DNA of 64,000 bases from Oricola nitratireducens (GCF_014904745.1 NZ_JACZCS010000039.1:62001-126000), one strand, 5' to 3'. Positions 9,056 to 18,060 are shown, counted from the first letter of the stretch. Notes: generated by a model from the sequence alone, not told the origin. Translations and numbers: made by a program.

Positions 9056-10012
9056 ATGAGCGAAGCGAGAGATATCGACGCCGGGCAGATCGCCGACAAT
9101 CACCTTCGGGGCATGGCCGTTTGCGCGGCCGGAATGCTGATTGTTCCATTGATGGATGCCGTGGCCAAGTGGCTCGCGGTCATGGAAGGCGTATCGCCTG
9201 GTCAGATTACGCTGGCGCGGTTCGCCGTTCAGGCGGCGCTCGCGGTGCCGCTTGCCGTCGCTGCGGGCGGGATCGCCGGATTATGGCCGAAGCGCCCGCT
9301 CCTGAATCTCGTTCGCGGCGCCATCCTGGCGACATCGAGCCTGATGTTCTTCCTCGCGGTGAAATACATGCCGCTCGCCGATTCGATCGCGGTGTTCTTC
9401 GTCGAGCCATTGATCCTGACCGTGCTGTCGGTTGTTTTCCTGCGCGAGACGGTCGGCTGGCGGCGGATATCCGCGGTGATCGTCGGTTTCGCCGGCGCGC
9501 TGATCGTCATCCAGCCGAGTTTCGCGCTGTTCGGGCCAGTGTCGCTGCTGCCGCTCGGCACGGCGACGCTGTTTGCGAGCTACCTGATCCTGAACCGGGC
9601 GGCGGGCACGCGCGACAACGCGATGACGATGCAGGTGGCGGCGGGCGTCGGCGGGTCGCTGGTGATCCTTGCAGCGATCGGCGCGGGCACGTCTGCGGGC
9701 ATAGAGAACATGGAACTGCGTTTCGACTACCCGGCATCGATCTGGGGTCTCCTGGTGCTGATGGGTGCCCTCGGCATGGCCGGGCACCATTTGATTCTGC
9801 TCGCCTTCCGGATCGCGCCGGCTTCGTTGCTGGCGCCGTTCCAGTATCTGGAGATCGTCAGCGCGGCGACGGCGGGCGTGGTGCTGTTCGGCGATTTCCC
9901 GAGCCTTTCAAAGTGGGCCGGTATCGCGATGATCGTCGGCGCGGGACTCTTCGTCTTCTGGCGCGAGAGCCGACAGCAGGGGATCGATTTACCACCGCGC
10001 AACCTTGTTTGA
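9056..10012 (+). CDS. EamA/DMT-family membrane transporter
   Basis: 318 residues with about ten hydrophobic segments arranged as two EamA repeats. The first half has MDAVAKWLAV and GQITLARFAVQ, and the motif YMPLADSIAVFFVEPLILTVLS where EamA permeases have their conserved A-x-A/I-x-F segment. It sits in the inner membrane and probably exports a small metabolite; no substrate can be read from sequence. GTG 9053 directly precedes ATG 9056; GAGAGAG lies upstream. It is followed 74 bases later by the protease fusion gene in the same direction. Confidence 0.88.
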   Translation: MSEARDIDAGQIADNHLRGMAVCAAGMLIVPLMDAVAKWLAVMEGVSPGQITLARFAVQAALAVPLAVAAGGIAGLWPKRPLLNLVRGAILATSSLMFFLAVKYMPLADSIAVFFVEPLILTVLSVVFLRETVGWRRISAVIVGFAGALIVIQPSFALFGPVSLLPLGTATLFASYLILNRAAGTRDNAMTMQVAAGVGGSLVILAAIGAGTSAGIENMELRFDYPASIWGLLVLMGALGMAGHHLILLAFRIAPASLLAPFQYLEIVSAATAGVVLFGDFPSLSKWAGIAMIVGAGLFVFWRESRQQGIDLPPRNLV

Positions 10013-10086
10013 GGATTCTGCGGCGGCGGAAACGCTTCGCGAAGGCGGCGCGCCCTATATTCCGGGCGATCGTATCAGGAGCGTCC

Positions 10087-11322
10087 ATGCCGCCCGTCGC
10101 CTTTCTGCTTATCGGTACCTGCCTTTTGTTGTGGCTGGTCATGTCCGCGCCTGTGGGACGGCGAACGGTTCGCCGCAGGATCGTTGCCCGGGTCGCGCCG
10201 TCGCGCCTGTGGGACGCGCTGTACCCGTTCGGGCGCGATTTCGGCTGGAACGGCGCGGTGAGCGATGTCCGTGCGACCGGTCCGGCTGCCGGACGCATGG
10301 TGACATCGCATATGGGTCGCGACGGCAGTCCGATCGAACGCGATTTCGAAATCATTGACGAGATACCGGGCGAGCGGTTCACGCTGCGCTACACGAATGA
10401 CACCTCGCTGGCGCAAAGCTTCTGGGACAATCACGAGATGAAGGTTTCGGTCGCTTCGACGCCGGACGGCAAGGCGGTCGCCGAGATCGAGGAAACGGAC
10501 AAGTATCGCGGCATCGCCTTTCTCGTTTTCCGCTTCTTCGCCTTGCGACGCCAGGCGCTGAAATTGAAGCGCTGGGCCGAAACCGGGCAGTTCCGGCCTG
10601 GCGGGCTGTTCGAGCATCCGGTGACGCAGGTCGGCATGGGCGTGCTGTCGGCCTTGGCGATGTGGCCGTTTTTCGGGCTCCACGCGCAGGGATTTTTCCT
10701 CGCAGCGACCTTGACCACCGTCGTTGCCTTGCATGAACTTGGCCATATGGCGGCTTTCCGGATGATGGGGCACACCAAGGCGCGGATGATCTTCCTGCCG
10801 CTGCTTGGCGGTATCGCGCTCGGCGGGCGGCCCTATGACAAGCATTTCGAGATCGGATTTTCGGCCTTGATGGGGGCCGGATTCTCGGCTTTTCCGGTGG
10901 CCGCGCTGGTGTGGTGGCACGTGGAATTCGTCCCGAATTCCGACGGTCTCCTCGACGAGGTGATCGTCATCGCGGCGCTGTTCAATCTCGGCAATCTGAT
11001 GCCGGTATGGAAGTTCGACGGCGGCCAGGTCGTGCGCCAGATTTTCCGCGGCGCCGCCGGCCAGGCAGCGACCGCATTCCTGATGCTCGGTATCATGATG
11101 GCCACCGGCATTGCGGTCGGCTTCTCGGCAAGGGTGATGATCCTGTGCGGCGCAGTGCTGGCCGGGCTGAGCCTGATCACCACGACGTCCGGCGTGAAAC
11201 CGAAGACCGCGCTTGTGCCGATGAGCGATCCCGAACGCGCGGCGCTCGGCGCGGCCCTTCTGGCGGTGACCGCCATTCACGCGCTTGCGGTCATCTGGGG
11301 CGTGCGACTGATCTTCTACTAG
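10087..11322 (+). CDS. SRPBCC domain fused to a site-2 protease (M50) membrane domain
   Basis: 411 residues; ATG 10087 is preceded by AGGAG. Residues 3-22 form a membrane helix, followed by an SRPBCC/polyketide-cyclase-like domain (about 30-165: [21 protein letters not shown], then [20 protein letters not shown]). From 180 on, six or so membrane helices carry the metalloprotease motif HELGH at 216-220 and the second zinc motif [11 protein letters not shown], with DGG at 311-313. All S2P catalytic residues are therefore present. Site-2 proteases cleave membrane-embedded substrates; the soluble domain may sense a lipid or hydrophobic ligand, which is inference. No PDZ domain is present. Its end overlaps lipB by 4 bases. 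Confidence 0.85.
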   Translation: MPPVAFLLIGTCLLLWLVMSAPVGRRTVRRRIVARVAPSRLWDALYPFGRDFGWNGAVSDVRATGPAAGRMVTSHMGRDGSPIERDFEIIDEIPGERFTLRYTNDTSLAQSFWDNHEMKVSVASTPDGKAVAEIEETDKYRGIAFLVFRFFALRRQALKLKRWAETGQFRPGGLFEHPVTQVGMGVLSALAMWPFFGLHAQGFFLAATLTTVVALHELGHMAAFRMMGHTKARMIFLPLLGGIALGGRPYDKHFEIGFSALMGAGFSAFPVAALVWWHVEFVPNSDGLLDEVIVIAALFNLGNLMPVWKFDGGQVVRQIFRGAAGQAATAFLMLGIMMATGIAVGFSARVMILCGAVLAGLSLITTTSGVKPKTALVPMSDPERAALGAALLAVTAIHALAVIWGVRLIFY

Positions 11323-12068
11323 GGTGAGGCAGGGCCGAAAACCTCGCGGAAAGCGTCGAGCAGGGCGAGATCGAGATCGTTCATCGTCACCGGCAGGCCG
11401 AGATCGACCAGGCTGGTAACGCCGTGGTCGGCGATGCCGCAGGGCACGATGCCGCCGTAATGCGCAAGATCCGGCTCGTGATTGATGGCGATGCCGTGGA
11501 ACGACACCCATTTGCGCAGGCGGATGCCGATGGCGGCAATCTTGTCCTCGGCGGGCTGGCCGGGAACGGTGCACGGCTTTTCCGGGCGGACGACCCAGAC
11601 ACCGACCCGGTCCTCGCGCCGCTCGCCCTTGACGTTGAAACTGTCGAGCGTCCGGATGATCCATTCCTCGAGCGCGGCGACGAATGCGCGCACGTCCTCA
11701 CGGCGGCGCTTCAGATCGAGCATGACGTAGGCCACGCGCTGGCCGGGGCCGTGATAGGTGTATTCGCCGCCGCGTCCCGTCTGGAAGACCGGGAGACGGT
11801 CCGGCGTGACGAGATCCTTCGGGTCGGCGCTTGTGCCGGCGGTATAAAGGGGAGGGTGTTCGACCAGCCAGACGAGTTCGCGCGCCGTGCCTGCGCGGAT
11901 CGCGGCGGCGCGGGCTTCCATTTCGGCGACGGCGGTCTCGTAATCGGTCAGGCCATCGGAAATGCGCCATTCGACCGGCGGCGAACCGTCTGCGGGAAAG
12001 AACAGGTTTTTCGCCGCGATCGCGTCGCGGTCGGCGGGTCTTGCGGGGCGCGCCATGGTATCTGACAT
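11319..12068 (-). CDS. lipB: Octanoyl-[acyl carrier protein]:protein N-octanoyltransferase
   Basis: 249 residues from ATG 12068. LipB moves octanoate from acyl carrier protein to lipoyl domains, the first step of lipoate synthesis. Diagnostic motifs: [27 protein letters not shown], the Lys-containing [17 protein letters not shown], and the active-site Cys in IVPCGI. Alternative ATGs lie at 12086 and 12125; none has a clear ribosome binding site, so the first 20 residues are uncertain. The gene converges with the protease fusion gene and is divergent from tRNA-Leu. Confidence 0.94.
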   Translation of the reverse strand: MSDTMARPARPADRDAIAAKNLFFPADGSPPVEWRISDGLTDYETAVAEMEARAAAIRAGTARELVWLVEHPPLYTAGTSADPKDLVTPDRLPVFQTGRGGEYTYHGPGQRVAYVMLDLKRRREDVRAFVAALEEWIIRTLDSFNVKGERREDRVGVWVVRPEKPCTVPGQPAEDKIAAIGIRLRKWVSFHGIAINHEPDLAHYGGIVPCGIADHGVTSLVDLGLPVTMNDLDLALLDAFREVFGPASP

Positions 12069-12239
12069 GGCGAAGATTTGGGCCATCGCGCCGCGCGTTG
12101 CAAGCCTTTCGGGCAATCCCCGCATGCGCGGGAAGAAAGCGCAGGCCGAACCATCAAAAAACTGTCACGCAGGCTTGTGCGCGCATATGCGATTTGCTAA
12201 GTGCGCCGGGCCGGTTTTCCCGGCTTTCGTCTTTGGCTT

Positions 12240-12324
12240 GCGGTCGTGGCGGAATTGGTAGACGCGCAGCGTTGAGGTCGCTGTGGGGCAACCCGTGGAA
12301 GTTCGAGTCTTCTCGACCGCACCA
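12240..12324 (+). tRNA. tRNA-Leu (anticodon GAG)
   Basis: 85-base class II tRNA. Acceptor arms GCGGTCG (12240-12246) and CGACCGC (12314-12320) pair fully, followed by discriminator A and encoded CCA. The D arm contains GGAATTGGTAGACGC. The anticodon arm CAGCG-TTGAGGT-CGCTG gives anticodon GAG, reading CUC and CUU. The long variable arm GTGGGGCAACCCGT is typical of tRNA-Leu, and the T arm is GTTCGAGTC. Confidence 0.97.
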
Positions 12325-12588
12325 AGGCCTAATTTCCGACAACGCAGAAAATCGATGCTTCCGCCGAGGAGCGCGGTCTTGCGTTTATCGACTCCACGAA
12401 AATTTTAAATCGGCGCCGCCTTGTATTTTCCGGCTGGCGGCACCATATTCGGGTGGTCGATTAGTGGCAAGAAATTCGATATCTGCGCAGTTTTACTCGC
12501 CAAGGTCGATCAATTCAAACCCAAAAACTCGATTTTTATCTTCGGCAATACTGCCGTCGAGTATTCTATATTTTTGGAAGGGTCTGTC
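12325..12588 (+). promoter_or_regulatory. AT-rich leader region of the cold-shock gene
   Basis: 264 bases without a gene, clearly lower in GC than the surroundings. It contains a stem GCCGCC...GGCGGC (12415-12441) and a possible promoter TTGTAT (12421-12426), 17 bases, CATATT (12444-12449), which would give a 5' untranslated leader of about 130 bases. Long structured leaders are usual for cold-shock mRNAs. The ribosome site GGAAGG lies just before ATG 12589. The promoter call is tentative. Confidence 0.4.
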
Positions 12589-12801
12589 ATGACCACAGGA
12601 ACAGTCAAATTCTTTAATCTCCAAAAGGGTTTTGGATTCATCGAGCCCGATGATGGCGGCAACGACGCGTTCGTGCATATCAGCGCGGTCGAACGTGCCG
12701 GGATGAGCAGCCTGCGCGAAGGACAAAAGGTCGAGTACGAACTCGTTGCCGACCGCAAGAGCGGCAAGATGTCGGCTGACAATCTCAACGACCTGAGCTA
12801 A
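12589..12801 (+). CDS. Cold-shock domain protein (CspA family)
   Basis: 70 residues, the usual length of a single cold-shock domain. RNA-binding motifs RNP1 (KGFGFI) and RNP2 (DAFVHIS) are intact, and the first strand reads TGTVKFFN. Csp proteins bind single-stranded RNA and act as RNA chaperones. ATG 12589 is preceded by GGAAGG; the frame is open further upstream but the extra residues are not conserved. Whether it is cold-induced cannot be told, but the long AT-rich leader fits. A 13-bp hairpin follows the stop. Confidence 0.95.
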   Translation: MTTGTVKFFNLQKGFGFIEPDDGGNDAFVHISAVERAGMSSLREGQKVEYELVADRKSGKMSADNLNDLS

Positions 12802-12805
12802 TTGC

Positions 12806-12847
12806 GATGCGCCGATCCGGGCGCTCAGCGCACGGGATCGGCGCATC
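12806..12847 (+). terminator. Long hairpin downstream of the csp gene
   Basis: Perfect 13-bp inverted repeat GATGCGCCGATCC (12806-12818) and GGATCGGCGCATC (12835-12847), with a smaller GCGC/GCGC stem in the loop. No U tract follows (CTCCCC), so it may be a weak terminator or an mRNA-stabilising structure. Confidence 0.6.
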
Positions 12848-12917
12848 CTCCCCATCGCAGTCATCGTTATCGCAAGCCGATCGGTCGTAGCCGTCCGTCC
12901 GGCAAGGAGAAAGAGTC

Positions 12918-13058
12918 ATGGCTAAACGGCCCAAGCGTCCCAATTACCCACCGAAGAAACGCAATCCCGCCAAGGGAGGACGCGAAGATTCGCGCGTGCT
13001 TTCTCCGGAAACCAAGGCAACCCTGGATCGTATCTTCAGCACGGCGAAGAAAGCCTGA
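12918..13058 (+). CDS. Small, very basic protein of unknown function
   Basis: 46 residues, starting at ATG 12918 with AAGGAGA about eight bases upstream. The first 20 residues are rich in Lys, Arg and Pro (MAKRPKRPNYPPKKRNPAKG), followed by a short predicted helix (PETKATLDRIFSTAKK). No membrane segment or signal peptide. I do not recognise it. The strong ribosome site and position between csp and the next small gene support it as real; a nucleic-acid-binding role is only a guess from charge. Confidence 0.6.
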   Translation: MAKRPKRPNYPPKKRNPAKGGREDSRVLSPETKATLDRIFSTAKKA

Positions 13059-13099
13059 TCACCAACGTGGATGCGGCCGCGGGAATAAGGACCTGACCG

Positions 13100-13402
13100 A
13101 TGCGTTATCTTGGCGGAATTTCCGGAAACGGCATGCTCAAATGCAAGGGCGTCGAAGTCGCCGATGTTTCCTATGATTTCGAGGGTTATTCCCGGAAAAT
13201 GGGCGACATAACGGCTTCCGGCGAGATCAAGCTGGAGTCTGTTGCATTGCAGGCGTTGTTCGGACGGTCCGACGTTCAGCTGCTCACCGAGGATGGCCGT
13301 CTGCTCGACCTGAGATTTTCGGACAAGGATTTGCGGGAGCCGGGCGTCGCTCATGTGGACGTGTCAGGCGACCTGCCAACCGCGAAAAACTGGCGCCGCT
13401 GA
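13100..13402 (+). CDS. Conserved hypothetical protein, 100 residues
   Basis: ATG 13100 is preceded by AAGGA. The protein is beta-rich: MRYLGGISGNGMLKCKG, VADVSYDFEGYSR, DITASGEIKLESVALQALFG, then VQLLTEDGRLLDLRFS and AHVDVSGDLP. Alternating hydrophobic residues suggest a small beta-barrel or sandwich. There is no signal peptide. I do not recognise a named family. It follows the small basic gene by 41 bases in the same direction and converges with ectR. Confidence 0.65.
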   Translation: MRYLGGISGNGMLKCKGVEVADVSYDFEGYSRKMGDITASGEIKLESVALQALFGRSDVQLLTEDGRLLDLRFSDKDLREPGVAHVDVSGDLPTAKNWRR

Positions 13403-13421
13403 CAATCCGTCCGGCGCGGCG

Positions 13422-13925
13422 TTAAACCGTTTCCTTTTCCGCATCGATCGGCTTCGACATTTCCAGCACGTGCGGTTGATCGGCGCCAGGGGCTTCGCCG
13501 GGCGTCGAGACGAGATTGGCGACCCGTTCGAGCGCGGCCAGGATCATCGCCTGCTCGTAGTCGGGAATGAGCGCGAATTCCTCGGAAAACTTCTGGTGCA
13601 GCGGGTCGGGCGCCGAATGCAGCGCGGTCTTGCCGGCATCGGTCAGCGAGACCCAGTATTTGCGCCGGTCGCTTTCGCTGCGCCGGCGCGACACATAGTC
13701 CATCTGCGCCAGCTTCTCGATCAGCGCGGTCGCGGTGGCCGGAGCGACGCCTGCGCGGCGCGCAATCATCATTGGCGTTATTTCGGTGGTGTCCTCGATT
13801 ATCTGCAGGACGATCATCTGCTGGACGCTAAGCCCGGTCGCCTTGGCTACTGCGCGGACATTGTTGTCGGCGGCGCTCAAAACGCGGCGCAGGGCGATCA
13901 GGCAACTAACGGCGCGGTCTTCCAT
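13422..13925 (-). CDS. ectR: MarR-type regulator next to the ectoine operon (EctR-like)
   Basis: 167 residues. A winged helix is visible: GLSVQQMIVLQIIEDTTEI, MIARRAGVAPATATALIEKL as recognition helix, and the wing DYVSRRRSESDRRKYWVSLT with the usual MarR D-R-R. The gene is divergent from ectABC-ask, the arrangement of EctR1, which in methylotrophs represses ectA transcription. The intergenic region is AT-rich and should hold the operator. The call as EctR rests on family plus location. Confidence 0.82.
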   Translation of the reverse strand: MEDRAVSCLIALRRVLSAADNNVRAVAKATGLSVQQMIVLQIIEDTTEITPMMIARRAGVAPATATALIEKLAQMDYVSRRRSESDRRKYWVSLTDAGKTALHSAPDPLHQKFSEEFALIPDYEQAMILAALERVANLVSTPGEAPGADQPHVLEMSKPIDAEKETV

Positions 13926-13988
13926 ATCTTTGTCTTCATACGCTGCAATCCCGCGATCATGGGCGAATCGAAGGGCGGGCGCAATCCG

Positions 13989-14048
13989 ATTCTTCGAAGG
14001 GCGAATTACCTTGAACGCAGATTCGCCGGAAAAGTTTCATTCTTCGAA
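13989..14048. repeat. Direct repeat ATTCTTCGAA in the ectR/ectA intergenic region
   Basis: Identical 10-base copies at 13989-13998 and 14039-14048, starting 50 bases apart (close to five helical turns) and each centred on the palindrome TTCGAA. They lie between the divergent ectR and ectA starts and may be regulator sites. Confidence 0.4.
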
Positions 14049-14150
14049 ATATTCCTTATGTCCCGAACTGCGATAGCCAATTTCTTTTTGTGCAAAGCAC
14101 TGATAAATATGAGTTATCTCCTTTCTCTAAAATTATTCGATGTTTCACTG

Positions 14151-14178
14151 TTGAAAGTTTCGGGACGATCCATATTGT
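14151..14178 (+). promoter_or_regulatory. Candidate sigma-70-type promoter of the ectoine operon
   Basis: TTGAAA (14151-14156), 16-base spacer, TATTGT (14173-14178). Transcription would begin near 14185, leaving a 5' leader of about 23 bases before ectA. It lies in a markedly AT-rich stretch. Confidence 0.5.
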
Positions 14179-14207
14179 TCGGAAACCAAAAGAAGAAGAG
14201 GAAATCC

Positions 14208-14756
14208 ATGCAGATCGATCAACTGCGCAGCGCAATGCGGGAACGCGCGGCATCCAAGCTCACATTCCGAAGTCCGCAGGCTGAGGACGGTTCCGATATC
14301 TGGCAGCTTATCCGCGATTGCGGGCCGCTGGACGACAACTCGATGTATTGCAACCTGCTGCAGTGCGATCATTTCGCCGATACCTGCGTGGTGGCCGAGA
14401 TCGATGGCGAAATCGCCGGCTGGATTTCCGCCTACATCCTGCCGGGTGAGCCCGACACGCTGTTCGTCTGGCAAGTGGCTGTGGCCGAGAAGGCGCGCGG
14501 CAGGGGTGTGGCGAAAAAGATGCTTCAGGATATTGTTTCGCGTGACTGCTGCGCCGATGTGACAAAACTGAAAACCACCATCACCAAGGACAACGAGGCG
14601 AGCTGGGCGCTGTTCCGCGCATTCGCGGACCGCATGGACGCACCGCTCGATCACGAGGCGCATTATACCCGTGAAGACCATTTCGATGGCGATCATGCCA
14701 CCGAGCACATGGTTACGATCGGCGATTTCGGCGCGCGCAAGAGCGCAGCCGCCTGA
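14208..14756 (+). CDS. ectA: L-2,4-diaminobutyrate N-gamma-acetyltransferase
   Basis: 182 residues. EctA acetylates diaminobutyrate with acetyl-CoA, the second step of ectoine synthesis. GNAT features: LTFRSPQAEDGSDIWQLIRD, the family motif DNSMYCNLLQCDHF, the acetyl-CoA loop VAEKARGRGVAKKML, and TTITKDNEASWALFRAFA. ATG 14208 follows AGAGGAAA; the frame is open far upstream but only intergenic and antisense sequence lies there. It is first in the operon ectA-ectB-ectC-ask. Confidence 0.95.
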   Translation: MQIDQLRSAMRERAASKLTFRSPQAEDGSDIWQLIRDCGPLDDNSMYCNLLQCDHFADTCVVAEIDGEIAGWISAYILPGEPDTLFVWQVAVAEKARGRGVAKKMLQDIVSRDCCADVTKLKTTITKDNEASWALFRAFADRMDAPLDHEAHYTREDHFDGDHATEHMVTIGDFGARKSAAA

Positions 14757-14804
14757 CGCCCCCGTCATTCGCCCCCGAAAACAATCCAAACTCCAGAGGT
14801 TCTC

Positions 14805-16097
14805 ATGACCACCGTGACAACGGCAGGCCCGGACGTGTTCGAACGCCGGGAATCGGAAGCGCGCAGCTATTGCCGCAGCTTCCCGACGACATTCAAATCC
14901 GCGGCAAACGCGACGCTAACCGACGTCGACGGCCGCAGCTATACCGATTTCCTGGCCGGCTGCTCGTCGCTCAATTACGGGCATAACGACCCGGACATGA
15001 AGGCGGCGCTGATCGACTACATCGCCAGTGACGGCGTGACGCACGGTCTCGACATGCAGACCGAGGCGAAGGCCGCCTTCATCGAGACGTTCGAGCGGCT
15101 GGTTCTCAAGCCGCGCGGCATGGACCACAAGATCATGTTCACCGGCCCGACCGGCACCAACGCCGTGGAAGCGGCGATGAAGCTGGCGCGCAAGGTGACC
15201 GGCCGGCAGACGATCATCGCCTTCACCAACGGCTTTCACGGCATGACGATGGGCGCGCTCGGCGCAACGGGCAATGAGTCGAAACGCAGCGGCGCCGGTG
15301 GCGCGTCGCTCGGCGATATTGCGCGGATGCCGTATGAGGGCGCTTTCGGCCCCGACGCCGATACGCTGACGCAGATCGAAATTCTGCTCGACAATCCGTC
15401 GAGCGGCTATGACGCGCCGGCGGCCTTTATCGTCGAGCCGGTGCAGGGCGAGGGCGGTCTCAATGCCGCCTCCAAGGAATGGATGCAGGGCATCGCGCGT
15501 CTCGCCAGAAAGCATGGCGCGCTGCTGATCGTCGACGAGATCCAGGCCGGGATCGGCCGGACCGGGGGCTTTTTCTCGTTCGATGAATTCGGCATCGAGC
15601 CGGACCTGATCCCACTCGCCAAGTCGCTGTCGGGAATGGGGCTGCCTCTCGCCGTGCTGCTCATCAAGCAGGAGCACGACATCTGGAAGCCGGCGGAGCA
15701 CAACGGCACGTTCCGCGGCAACAACCATGCTTTCGTGACGGCGCGTGTAGCGCTGGAGAAATTCTGGTCAGACGGCAAATTTGCCGGCTCCGTGCGCGAG
15801 AAGGCTGACTACCTTGAACAGCGGCTCGATGCGATGCGGATGCATGTCTCCGGTTCGCGCCTGAAGGGCCGCGGCATGATGCGCGGCATCGATTTCGGTT
15901 CGGGCGATCTTGCCGCGACGATCTGCGCGGAGTGCTTCCGCAACGGGCTGATCATCGAAACGTCGGGCGCCGAGGACGAGGTCGTCAAGGTGCTGGCGCC
16001 GTTGACCATTCCGGCGGAGCAGTTCGCCGCCGGCCTCGACATTCTCGAAAACGCGATCGCGGCGGCAGTTTCGCCGAACCGTATCGCCGCCGAATAG
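14805..16097 (+). CDS. ectB: Diaminobutyrate--2-oxoglutarate transaminase
   Basis: 430 residues, class III PLP aminotransferase. It makes 2,4-diaminobutyrate from aspartate semialdehyde and glutamate, the entry step of ectoine synthesis. Motifs: [50 protein letters not shown] (the PLP Asp) and [11 protein letters not shown] with the Schiff-base Lys. ATG 14805 is preceded by CAGAGG, 49 bases after the ectA stop. Confidence 0.96.
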   Translation: MTTVTTAGPDVFERRESEARSYCRSFPTTFKSAANATLTDVDGRSYTDFLAGCSSLNYGHNDPDMKAALIDYIASDGVTHGLDMQTEAKAAFIETFERLVLKPRGMDHKIMFTGPTGTNAVEAAMKLARKVTGRQTIIAFTNGFHGMTMGALGATGNESKRSGAGGASLGDIARMPYEGAFGPDADTLTQIEILLDNPSSGYDAPAAFIVEPVQGEGGLNAASKEWMQGIARLARKHGALLIVDEIQAGIGRTGGFFSFDEFGIEPDLIPLAKSLSGMGLPLAVLLIKQEHDIWKPAEHNGTFRGNNHAFVTARVALEKFWSDGKFAGSVREKADYLEQRLDAMRMHVSGSRLKGRGMMRGIDFGSGDLAATICAECFRNGLIIETSGAEDEVVKVLAPLTIPAEQFAAGLDILENAIAAAVSPNRIAAE

Positions 16098-16107
16098 GAG
16101 AATTCTC

Positions 16108-16503
16108 ATGATCATTCGCGACATGAACGAACTGAAGAACACGGAACGCACGGTATCCGATGCGCGCTGGACGTCGATCCGCATGCTGCTCGCCGATGAC
16201 GGGATGGGGTTCAGCTTCCACATCACCATCATCGAGCCCGGCTCTGAGCACACGTTCCATTACAAGAACCATTTCGAGAGCGTCTATTGCATATCGGGCA
16301 CGGGCTCGATCGAGGACTTGGCGACGGGCGAAGTGCACGAGATCAAACCGGGGGTGATGTATGCGCTGGACAAGCACGACAAGCACACGCTGCGCGCCAC
16401 AGAGGAACTGGTGCTCGCCTGCTGCTTCAATCCGCCGGTGACCGGCACGGAAGTGCACCAGGCGGACGGTTCCTACGCCGCGCCGGCCGAAGCGGTGGCC
16501 TGA
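16108..16503 (+). CDS. ectC: L-ectoine synthase
   Basis: 131 residues, cupin fold, the usual length. EctC closes N-gamma-acetyl-diaminobutyrate into the ring of ectoine. The start [21 protein letters not shown] is followed by the cupin core [25 protein letters not shown] and a metal-site region [17 protein letters not shown] lies eight bases before ATG 16108; the gene begins 10 bases after ectB. No ectoine hydroxylase (ectD) follows, so the window predicts ectoine rather than hydroxyectoine. Confidence 0.97.
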   Translation: MIIRDMNELKNTERTVSDARWTSIRMLLADDGMGFSFHITIIEPGSEHTFHYKNHFESVYCISGTGSIEDLATGEVHEIKPGVMYALDKHDKHTLRATEELVLACCFNPPVTGTEVHQADGSYAAPAEAVA

Positions 16504-16561
16504 CGGGATTTCATCAAGAAAAACAAAAGGCGGCGCGCCGGGCGGCGTGCCGAACAAAATC

Positions 16562-18007
16562 ATGAGCAATCACACAGTCGAGAAAATCGGCGGGACGTCG
16601 ATGAGCCGTTCGGACGAACTGATCGACACGATTTTCCTGAAACGAAACGCGGAGGGCGATCTCTACAACCGGGTGTTTGTCGTGTCCGCCTATGGCGGCA
16701 TCACAAATCTGCTGCTTGAAGACAAGAAGACCGGCGCGCCGGGCGTCTTCGGCCTTTTCGCCGCATCCGACAGCAACCACGCATGGAGCGATGCGCTCGA
16801 CAAGGCGGCCGAGAAAATGGCCGCCGCGCATGAGCGGCTGCTCGGCCATCCGGCCGACCGGAAGATCGCCGACGACTTCCTGCGTGAACGTATCGAGGGC
16901 GCGCGCAGTTGCCTGATCGACCTGCAACGGCTCTGTTCCTACGGGCATTTCCAGCTCAACGAGCACATGATGACGATCCGCGAATTGCTGTCGGGTCTCG
17001 GCGAAGCCCATTCGGCACACACGACGGCGCTGATGTTGCAGCGGCGCGGCCTCAATGCGCGATTCATCGATCTCACCGGCTGGCGCGACGAAAGCCAGCC
17101 GACGCTGGAAGAGCGGATCGGCGCGGCGCTCGCGGATGTCGAACTCGCCCGCGAATTGCCGGTCGTGACCGGTTACGCCCAGTGCAAGGAAGGGCTCGTG
17201 AAGCTGTTCGACCGCGGCTACACGGAAGTCACCTTCGCGCGGATCGCGGCGTCGACCGGCGCGCGCGAAGCGGTGATCCACAAGGAATTCCACCTTTCCA
17301 GCGCCGATCCGAAAATCGTCGGCGCCGATGCCGTGCGCAAGATCGGCCAGACCAATTTCGACGTCGCCGATCAGCTTTCGAATCTGGGCATGGAGGCGAT
17401 CCATCCGCGCGCGGCCAAGACGTTGCGCCAGGCGGGTATTCCGCTGCGCGTCGCCAATGCCTTCGACGCGGATGATCCCGGCACTCTGATCGACGCGGAA
17501 CTGAGCGGCGAACCGCGGGTGGAAATGGTCACCGGCCTGAACGTTTTGGCGCTGGAGGTGTTCGAGCAGGACATGGTCGGTGTGAAGGGATACGACGCGA
17601 CGATCCTGAAGGCGTTGACGCGCCACAAGGTGCGCATCGTGTCGAAGAACTCCAACGCCAATACAATCACCCACTATGTCGACGCGTCGCTGAAGGCCGT
17701 GCGGCGCGTGGAGGACGAGATCGCGGACGCCTATCCATCGGCGCGCATTCACGTGCGCAAGGTGGCGCTGGTGTCGGCGGTCGGGCGCAACCTGGAAGGC
17801 GTGTCCGCCGGGTTTCGCGGTGCGGCGGCGCTGGACGAGGCCGGGATCGGCCCGATCGCCATGCAGCAATCCGGCCGCCCGGTCGATGTGCAGTTCATTG
17901 TCAAGGCGGACGAGAAGGACGATGCAATCCGGGCGCTGCATTATGCGCTGGTGGAAAGCGAGGCGGGAGAGCTCCGCGACGCGCCGGTCCTGCGCTCGGT
18001 GGCGTAG
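16562..18007 (+). CDS. ask: Ectoine-operon aspartate kinase (Ask_Ect)
   Basis: 481 residues. Aspartokinase phosphorylates aspartate, feeding aspartate semialdehyde to EctB. It begins with VEKIGGTSMSRSDELIDTIF, the form of the K-x-G-G-T-S motif typical of the ectoine-linked paralogue, and has YTEVTFARIAAS and IHKEFHLSSADP. Two ACT-type segments occupy the C-terminus (around KVRIVSKNSNANTITHYVD). A GTG at 16547 is in frame, but ATG 16562 fits the family start. Being in the operon, it gives the pathway its own precursor supply. A strong terminator follows. Confidence 0.92.
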   Translation: MSNHTVEKIGGTSMSRSDELIDTIFLKRNAEGDLYNRVFVVSAYGGITNLLLEDKKTGAPGVFGLFAASDSNHAWSDALDKAAEKMAAAHERLLGHPADRKIADDFLRERIEGARSCLIDLQRLCSYGHFQLNEHMMTIRELLSGLGEAHSAHTTALMLQRRGLNARFIDLTGWRDESQPTLEERIGAALADVELARELPVVTGYAQCKEGLVKLFDRGYTEVTFARIAASTGAREAVIHKEFHLSSADPKIVGADAVRKIGQTNFDVADQLSNLGMEAIHPRAAKTLRQAGIPLRVANAFDADDPGTLIDAELSGEPRVEMVTGLNVLALEVFEQDMVGVKGYDATILKALTRHKVRIVSKNSNANTITHYVDASLKAVRRVEDEIADAYPSARIHVRKVALVSAVGRNLEGVSAGFRGAAALDEAGIGPIAMQQSGRPVDVQFIVKADEKDDAIRALHYALVESEAGELRDAPVLRSVA

Positions 18008-18032
18008 CTACCGGACGAGAATCGTTGATCTG

Positions 18033-18060
18033 AAACGGGGCGCCGATGGCGCCCCGTTTT
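18033..18060 (+). terminator. Intrinsic terminator of the ectoine operon
   Basis: Stem AAACGGGGCGCC (18033-18044) pairs with GGCGCCCCGTTT (18048-18059) around the loop GAT, followed by a T run. It lies 26 bases after the ask stop. Confidence 0.9.

Noticed and set aside
13353-14207. Upstream extension of ectA
   Set aside because: It runs antisense through ectR and across the promoter region; EctA starts at 14208 with a good ribosome site.
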